A stretch of DNA of 64,000 bases, taken from assembly GCA_011503125.2 (NCBI GenBank), contig WWBZ02000013.1, forward strand, positions 186,001 to 250,000, given 5' to 3'. A program made the translations under genes and the position numbers. Positions 59,954 through 64,000 of this stretch are shown here, one piece after another. The number at the start of each line of letters is the position of its first letter. The first letter of the stretch is position 1. The notes below the pieces were generated by a model. The model made no database searches, had not been told where the DNA came from, and worked only from the letters and a program-made list of their open reading frames with translations. This DNA comes from Botryosphaeria dothidea. Its lineage: Eukaryota; Ascomycota; Dothideomycetes; Botryosphaeriales; Botryosphaeriaceae.

Positions 59954-61081
59954 ATGGGCTCCAAGGGCAACCAAGAAGTTTTCGACGCAGTGGCAGCCGA
60001 TCAGCACATCGCCCTCCACAACTCCACCCAGGCGTCCAACGTCCACGCCTACGTAGTTGGAACTGCTCCCTCCCACAACAATGACCTTTTCTTCCTGCGT
60101 GCCGACGGCCAAACTCCTTACTACCCTGCCGATCCTGGCCAGGACGGCGGCCCGCTCAAGCAGGACTGCGCCATCAAGCTGGGCGAGCCAGGCTCGACCA
60201 CCCAGGTCACGATCCCTTACCTCGTGAGCGGCCGCATCTACTTCGCCATCGGCAAGCTGCAGTTCTCCCTCTCCGCCGGGCCCCAACCCGTCTACCCCTC
60301 CCCCACCGTCGCCAAGAACCACGACGTCCGTTGGGGCTTCGCCGAGTTCACGTGGACCGCGGCCAGCGCGTTCGCGAACCTCAGCAACGTCGACCTCGTC
60401 GGCCTCCCCATCGGGCTCGCGCTGCAGAGCACCGGCGGCGACACGCAAAAGACTCCGGGCCTCCCGGCCGGCGGCGTGGCGGCCGTCTGCAAGAAGCTGG
60501 AGAACGTCGGGTCCGACGGCGGCGACTGGGCCAAGCTGGTGCAGAAGACCGAAGATGGCAAGTACCTGCGGGCCGTGGCGCCCGACAAGGCCATGGCCGC
60601 GGACGGCGCGCTGTTCAAGGGCTACTACGGGACCTACGTCGACAGGGTTTGGGGCAAGTACAAGGACGAGGACCTCACGCTGCACGTGCCCAACTACGGT
60701 GCGCTGACGGGCCGCGTCGCCAACGGCGTGCTGACCGTCACCGGTGGCGGTGGCGGGCCCGAGTCCTTCGGGCAGCCGACCACGGCTCAGATATTCAAGA
60801 ATGACGACGGGCCCTTTGCGAACTCGGGGAGCGCCAAGAGGTTGGCTATCATCCCTGTGCTTTGCCGGGGATTTGTGCGCTCCACGCTGTTGGAGAGCAA
60901 CGAGTTGCCCGATCCCGAGGGGCCCAAGGCCTATTACAACAATGGAGTTACGGATCACTACGCCAAGATTGTGCACAATGAATCTGGGAAGACGTACACC
61001 TTCCCCTATGACGACGATCAGGCTGGGGTGGTGTCGTCGAGCACTCCTCAGCTCTTGACGTTCACCGTCGGCGGCCAGTGA
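59954..61081 (+). CDS. GH64-like beta-1,3-glucanase (thaumatin-like fold)
   Basis: Intronless, 375 residues, strongly C-ending codon use. Family pieces: an N-terminal beta sandwich (VHAYVVGT, then DLFFLRADGQTPYYP), SGRIYFAIGKLQFSL, DVRWGFAEFTWT with acidic residues expected at the active cleft, and the thaumatin-like half (GYYGTYVDRVWGKY, then ALTGRVANGVLTVTGG). GH64 enzymes cut beta-1,3-glucan into short oligomers, acting on cell walls. No signal peptide is evident at MGSKGNQEVFDAV, so it may be cytosolic or exported by another route, which is known for some fungal members. Complete and without RIP-type damage, just outside the proposed inverted segment. Confidence 0.85.
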   Translation: MGSKGNQEVFDAVAADQHIALHNSTQASNVHAYVVGTAPSHNNDLFFLRADGQTPYYPADPGQDGGPLKQDCAIKLGEPGSTTQVTIPYLVSGRIYFAIGKLQFSLSAGPQPVYPSPTVAKNHDVRWGFAEFTWTAASAFANLSNVDLVGLPIGLALQSTGGDTQKTPGLPAGGVAAVCKKLENVGSDGGDWAKLVQKTEDGKYLRAVAPDKAMAADGALFKGYYGTYVDRVWGKYKDEDLTLHVPNYGALTGRVANGVLTVTGGGGGPESFGQPTTAQIFKNDDGPFANSGSAKRLAIIPVLCRGFVRSTLLESNELPDPEGPKAYYNNGVTDHYAKIVHNESGKTYTFPYDDDQAGVVSSSTPQLLTFTVGGQ

Positions 61082-61921
61082 TCTTGTGAGCTCAACCGAT
61101 GCTCAAGCATATCGGAGAAATAGAAGCATTTGAAGTGCTTGACATTCTTTTCACATTTTTTCTTTTTAATTTGTTTTTGTTAGCCCCTGTCCTCTCCCTG
61201 CTTATATAACTTCTATACAATCATTTCGTTCTCCAGCTGAATACTTTATTTGCTGATAAGAATTTCAATAATAGTAAGAAAAAGAACTGTCGAAGGTCTT
61301 GGCTAAAGTGTAACTTCTGTGCTTAGTTTCCCGCTTTCCTCTCCACTTGCTTCCTGACCATGAGCTCCTTTCATTCACATCCAAGAGCAGCCATATCCTT
61401 CCCTTCAATTCCTTGCAGGCCGATATCCGCTCGCTATTTGAATTTCTATATTTAGGAACAAGGAAGCGTGCAGCATGGTAAACAAGCCCATCATGCAGAG
61501 AACATGGACATATTCTGGCAATCGAGTAGAGTAGAGTGCACCGCCTTGATGTTTTATTTTTTTTTTTCGTCTACACAGAGGGACTTATTTCATGAACTGG
61601 CGTGAACAATGACGGTATCACCTGACATGCTTACTTCGTCTTAAATGTCAAAGAAAATTAATGCATGAGAAGATGCACTATCTTGTATAAATAGGCGTTG
61701 ACAGCTCAGCGAGCGCGAGGTGAATTTGCGCATATATCTCAGGCCGACTGAGTCTGAGACTTTTTCCAAAAACGACGGTCAAGATCAATAGGCTCCATGA
61801 CTGCGCTTACCTTAGTATTCGCTTCGACTTTCGCGTATCATCTACGCCTAGCATCCAGAGCACAGCGTCAACTGCATCTAAATATGATCTGCTGTCCTCC
61901 CAATTCTTTCACAAATATTGA
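61082..61921. other. Intergenic region between convergent genes
   Basis: AT-rich 3' region of the GH64-like gene. No frame is supported. Two T-rich runs (near 61,150-61,180 and 61,555-61,568) are the only notable features. Confidence 0.5.
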
Positions 61922-64000
61922 TTAGCCTTTCCTCTTCCACCTCACCCTACCATCTTCCCTCCTCCAAACCCTCCTTATCCACCTCCTCTTCCTCTTCTCT
62001 CCCACCCCCGAAGTCTCCGCCAATCCCCGCGCCAACCCCACAACCTTCCTATCCGCCCCGTACCTCGACATCTCCTCCCACACCTCCACCCCATACTCCT
62101 CCACCCCACCACCCTCGACAACCTCCTCCCACGGCGACCTGTCCGCCCCAGCCCTGAAATTCGGATCGGCCCCCCACTCCAGCAACATCCGCACCAACCC
62201 CGCCCTCTCCTCATCCTCGTCCTCGTCGTCGTCCCCGGCCCCTTCCCCCGGCCGCGCCGCCGGCGCAACCGCAAACGACAGCACCCCGGCGGCCCCGCCC
62301 TCGACCCTCCCGGCGCTGACCCGCGCCCACGTCCGCTCCAGCCGCTCCGCCACGTACGGCACGGCGCGACAGCGCACGGCCAGCGGCAGGAGTGGGCCGT
62401 CCGGGTGGTCGGCGGCGCCGCGGCACCAGCAGGCGGCGGCGCTGCAGCGGCCGCCGCGCTCGACGAGGGCCTGGGTCGCGCGCGCGAGGGCGTCCCAGAG
62501 GTCGGCGTGGAAGGCGCGGGTGAGGCGGTCGAGGGCGGAGAGGCGGTGGACGGCGGTGAGGACGAGGGCGGCGAGGGTGCCGGGGGGTGGGGGGTGGGGG
62601 AGGAGGGAGTGCGTGCGGTGCTGGGAGGGCGTGAGGCGTGCGGATTTGAGGCGCAGGAGGGAGGCGTGGGCGAGGGAGAGGTGCGGGTTGAAGGGGGGGC
62701 TGCGCGGGGGTTGGGGGGAGGTGAGGCGGGTCCAGATTTCGGGGCGGTGGAGGAAGTCGCGGACGGTGTGGTGGAGGTGGTGGACTGTGGTGTTTGGGGA
62801 GACGTCGAGGAGGCCTTTGCAGTGGGTGTGGAGGCGCCGGCGCATCTGGTCGGCGCGCGCGTCTTCTTGAGCTTGGGTTAGTGGCTCGATCGGGTAGTCG
62901 TAGGGGAGAGTTTCGTCTTCTTCGTCTGCTAATGAGAGGGAAAGAAGGTCTATTGGCGTCTTGGCTGCTTGGATGATCTCGAAGATCTGGGAGGCATGTT
63001 CGATGCGCTCTGGCCCGATGCTGTCCAGCATTTTCTCGAACAGAGGTTCCAGATCACCAGGCGCACTTTCCAGCCGCCGTCGAAGATCCGAAAGCCTCTC
63101 GCCATCTTCAAGACCCTGAAGCAGCATGGAAACCACAATACGGGCCCATAAGAAGACACCGGCAGCCTTGTCACCAATCGCGTGCACCAGTTCCTGCGTC
63201 TGTATCGGAGACACAGCGCGGAGGTGGATGACGTCTGTACTTTTCTCGAAGCTTGCTTCTGTAAATTGGATGATGTCCGAGCCATTTAGCTCTTCCAAGC
63301 ACAGACTCGGCCCTAGTCCAGAACCGTCCCGGGAATTGGTGCGAGGCCGGCTGCTTAGACAAAGCTTGATATTAGGATATAGCGGCGGCTTCTTGAACAG
63401 GGCTACCAGTGAGTTGGACTCTTCCAGTTCATCGATACCGTCAACGAAGAAGAGGAATCGTGTGTCGAGATTGCACTTGATCATGCGTTCCAGTGCCTGC
63501 TGTAAATCCAGCTCCGTCATTGGAGAGTCAGGTGGTATTCCCAGGAGAGTAAACATCTCCCATTGAACGGGAAAGGTCCTGGCAACGAGTCTTTCATCTT
63601 GACTCAAACACTTGTGCAGCAAGGTTCGGAGCAGGCGCTTTCTCGATGCCTGCAAGGAAACATCGCGATTGTCGACATAACATTGAGCGTGGATCAGTCT
63701 GTCGCTTGCAGCCCACTCCCGGCCTAGCTTGTCAGTATACTCGTGGTTACAGATGAACTTCAGGAGCGTTGATTTGCCAGCACCGGCCTTGCCAGTTATC
63801 CAGTAGATGTGTTGATCCGAGTCTTTCCGCAACCAGTCGACAACGCTGGCCCACCGTACTTCATCTGGTTGGGGCTCTCGAAATATCCATTGGAACGTGC
63901 CCTGGCATGGTTCGCGGATCTGATCTCCTTGATGTTGCATTTCCGCGGACCAGAGAGCCGAAAGAATTCCCGTCTCGAACTCATCGCTCGAGGCGAGCGT
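61922..64000 (-). CDS. NACHT NLR-like protein with ankyrin-like C-terminus (5' end off window)
   Basis: Open on the minus strand from base 64,000 to the stop at 61,922, so the visible 692 residues lack the N-terminus. The first visible ATG (63,940) is probably internal, because upstream codons stay in frame (DEFETGILSALWSAE). Visible: the pre-NACHT motif TFQWIF, P-loop ITGKAGAGKSTLLKF, Walker B RFLFFVDGIDELEE, CLSSRP sensor motif and FLWARIVVSMLLQGL, all typical of the fungal NACHT family. The C-terminal 250 residues are Arg/Ala/Gly-rich and end in an ankyrin-like VRMLLEWGADPNFRAG. Codons there are almost all G- or C-ending, giving long strand-asymmetric C-rich runs on the plus strand. No intron is needed within the window. 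Likely role: non-self recognition or programmed cell death. Confidence 0.88.
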   Translation of the reverse strand, partial: TLASSDEFETGILSALWSAEMQHQGDQIREPCQGTFQWIFREPQPDEVRWASVVDWLRKDSDQHIYWITGKAGAGKSTLLKFICNHEYTDKLGREWAASDRLIHAQCYVDNRDVSLQASRKRLLRTLLHKCLSQDERLVARTFPVQWEMFTLLGIPPDSPMTELDLQQALERMIKCNLDTRFLFFVDGIDELEESNSLVALFKKPPLYPNIKLCLSSRPRTNSRDGSGLGPSLCLEELNGSDIIQFTEASFEKSTDVIHLRAVSPIQTQELVHAIGDKAAGVFLWARIVVSMLLQGLEDGERLSDLRRRLESAPGDLEPLFEKMLDSIGPERIEHASQIFEIIQAAKTPIDLLSLSLADEEDETLPYDYPIEPLTQAQEDARADQMRRRLHTHCKGLLDVSPNTTVHHLHHTVRDFLHRPEIWTRLTSPQPPRSPPFNPHLSLAHASLLRLKSARLTPSQHRTHSLLPHPPPPGTLAALVLTAVHRLSALDRLTRAFHADLWDALARATQALVERGGRCSAAACWCRGAADHPDGPLLPLAVRCRAVPYVAERLERTWARVSAGRVEGGAAGVLSFAVAPAARPGEGAGDDDEDEDEERAGLVRMLLEWGADPNFRAGADRSPWEEVVEGGGVEEYGVEVWEEMSRYGADRKVVGLARGLAETSGVGEKRKRRWIRRVWRREDGRVRWKRKG

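Noticed and set aside
59927..60976. A 349-codon minus-strand frame
   Set aside because: Antisense shadow of the GC-rich GH64-like gene, whose plus frame has family motifs and a TATA box.

Overview
The window looks like a chromosome segment of a filamentous ascomycete (Pezizomycotina). The evidence is short GT-AG introns (about 45-110 nt), fungal polyketide and reductase genes, fungal NACHT-type immune-receptor genes, and a large transposon island whose tryptophan and glutamine codons have become stops by C:G to T:A changes in CpA context. That last pattern is the signature of repeat-induced point mutation (RIP). The species cannot be named from the sequence.

Layout. (1) 1-14.2 kb: part of a secondary-metabolite cluster. 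It holds a non-reducing PKS with a C-methyltransferase (minus strand, running off the left edge), a divergent adenylation-thiolation-reductase enzyme, an AflR-like Zn2Cys6 regulator, and a CmcJ/AsaB-like oxidoreductase whose second intron has lost its donor. A reasonable inference is that the PKS makes a methylated orsellinate-type acid, the reductase turns an aryl acid into an aldehyde, and the Zn2Cys6 protein regulates the set. (2) 14.9-41.9 kb: a nested transposon island. LINE fragments, a solo chromovirus LTR and copia LTRs come first. A 5.4-kb copia element (17,952-23,325) follows, then a tRNA-headed SINE (23,569-24,183). A heavily mutated LINE is split by a chromovirus (25,497-38,907), which is itself split by a second copia (30,299-35,702), and by a small non-autonomous LTR element (39,025-40,055). 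Exact target-site duplications support most of these insertions. The chromovirus carries an antisense, intron-containing coiled-coil gene. (3) 41.9-57.1 kb: a gene segment with a TRIM element, remnants of a questin-oxidase-like gene, a serine carboxypeptidase, an MFS transporter, a membrane-protein relic carrying a solo LTR, and a NACHT/WD40-like gene with one in-frame stop. Identical copia LTRs in opposite orientation bound this segment, and their flanks suggest it was inverted by recombination between them. (4) 57.2-64 kb: mostly unassigned DNA, an intact GH64-like glucanase gene and a second NACHT gene that runs off the right edge.

The elements fall into age layers. The LINE and chromovirus are saturated with mutations. 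Both long copias keep matching LTRs and nearly open frames, broken by a few point changes or one single-base deletion. Two host genes, the AsaB-like one and the first NLR, each appear broken by one RIP-type transition. Coordinates, introns and translations were worked out by eye from the sequence. Family assignments rest on remembered motifs, and no database search was run.
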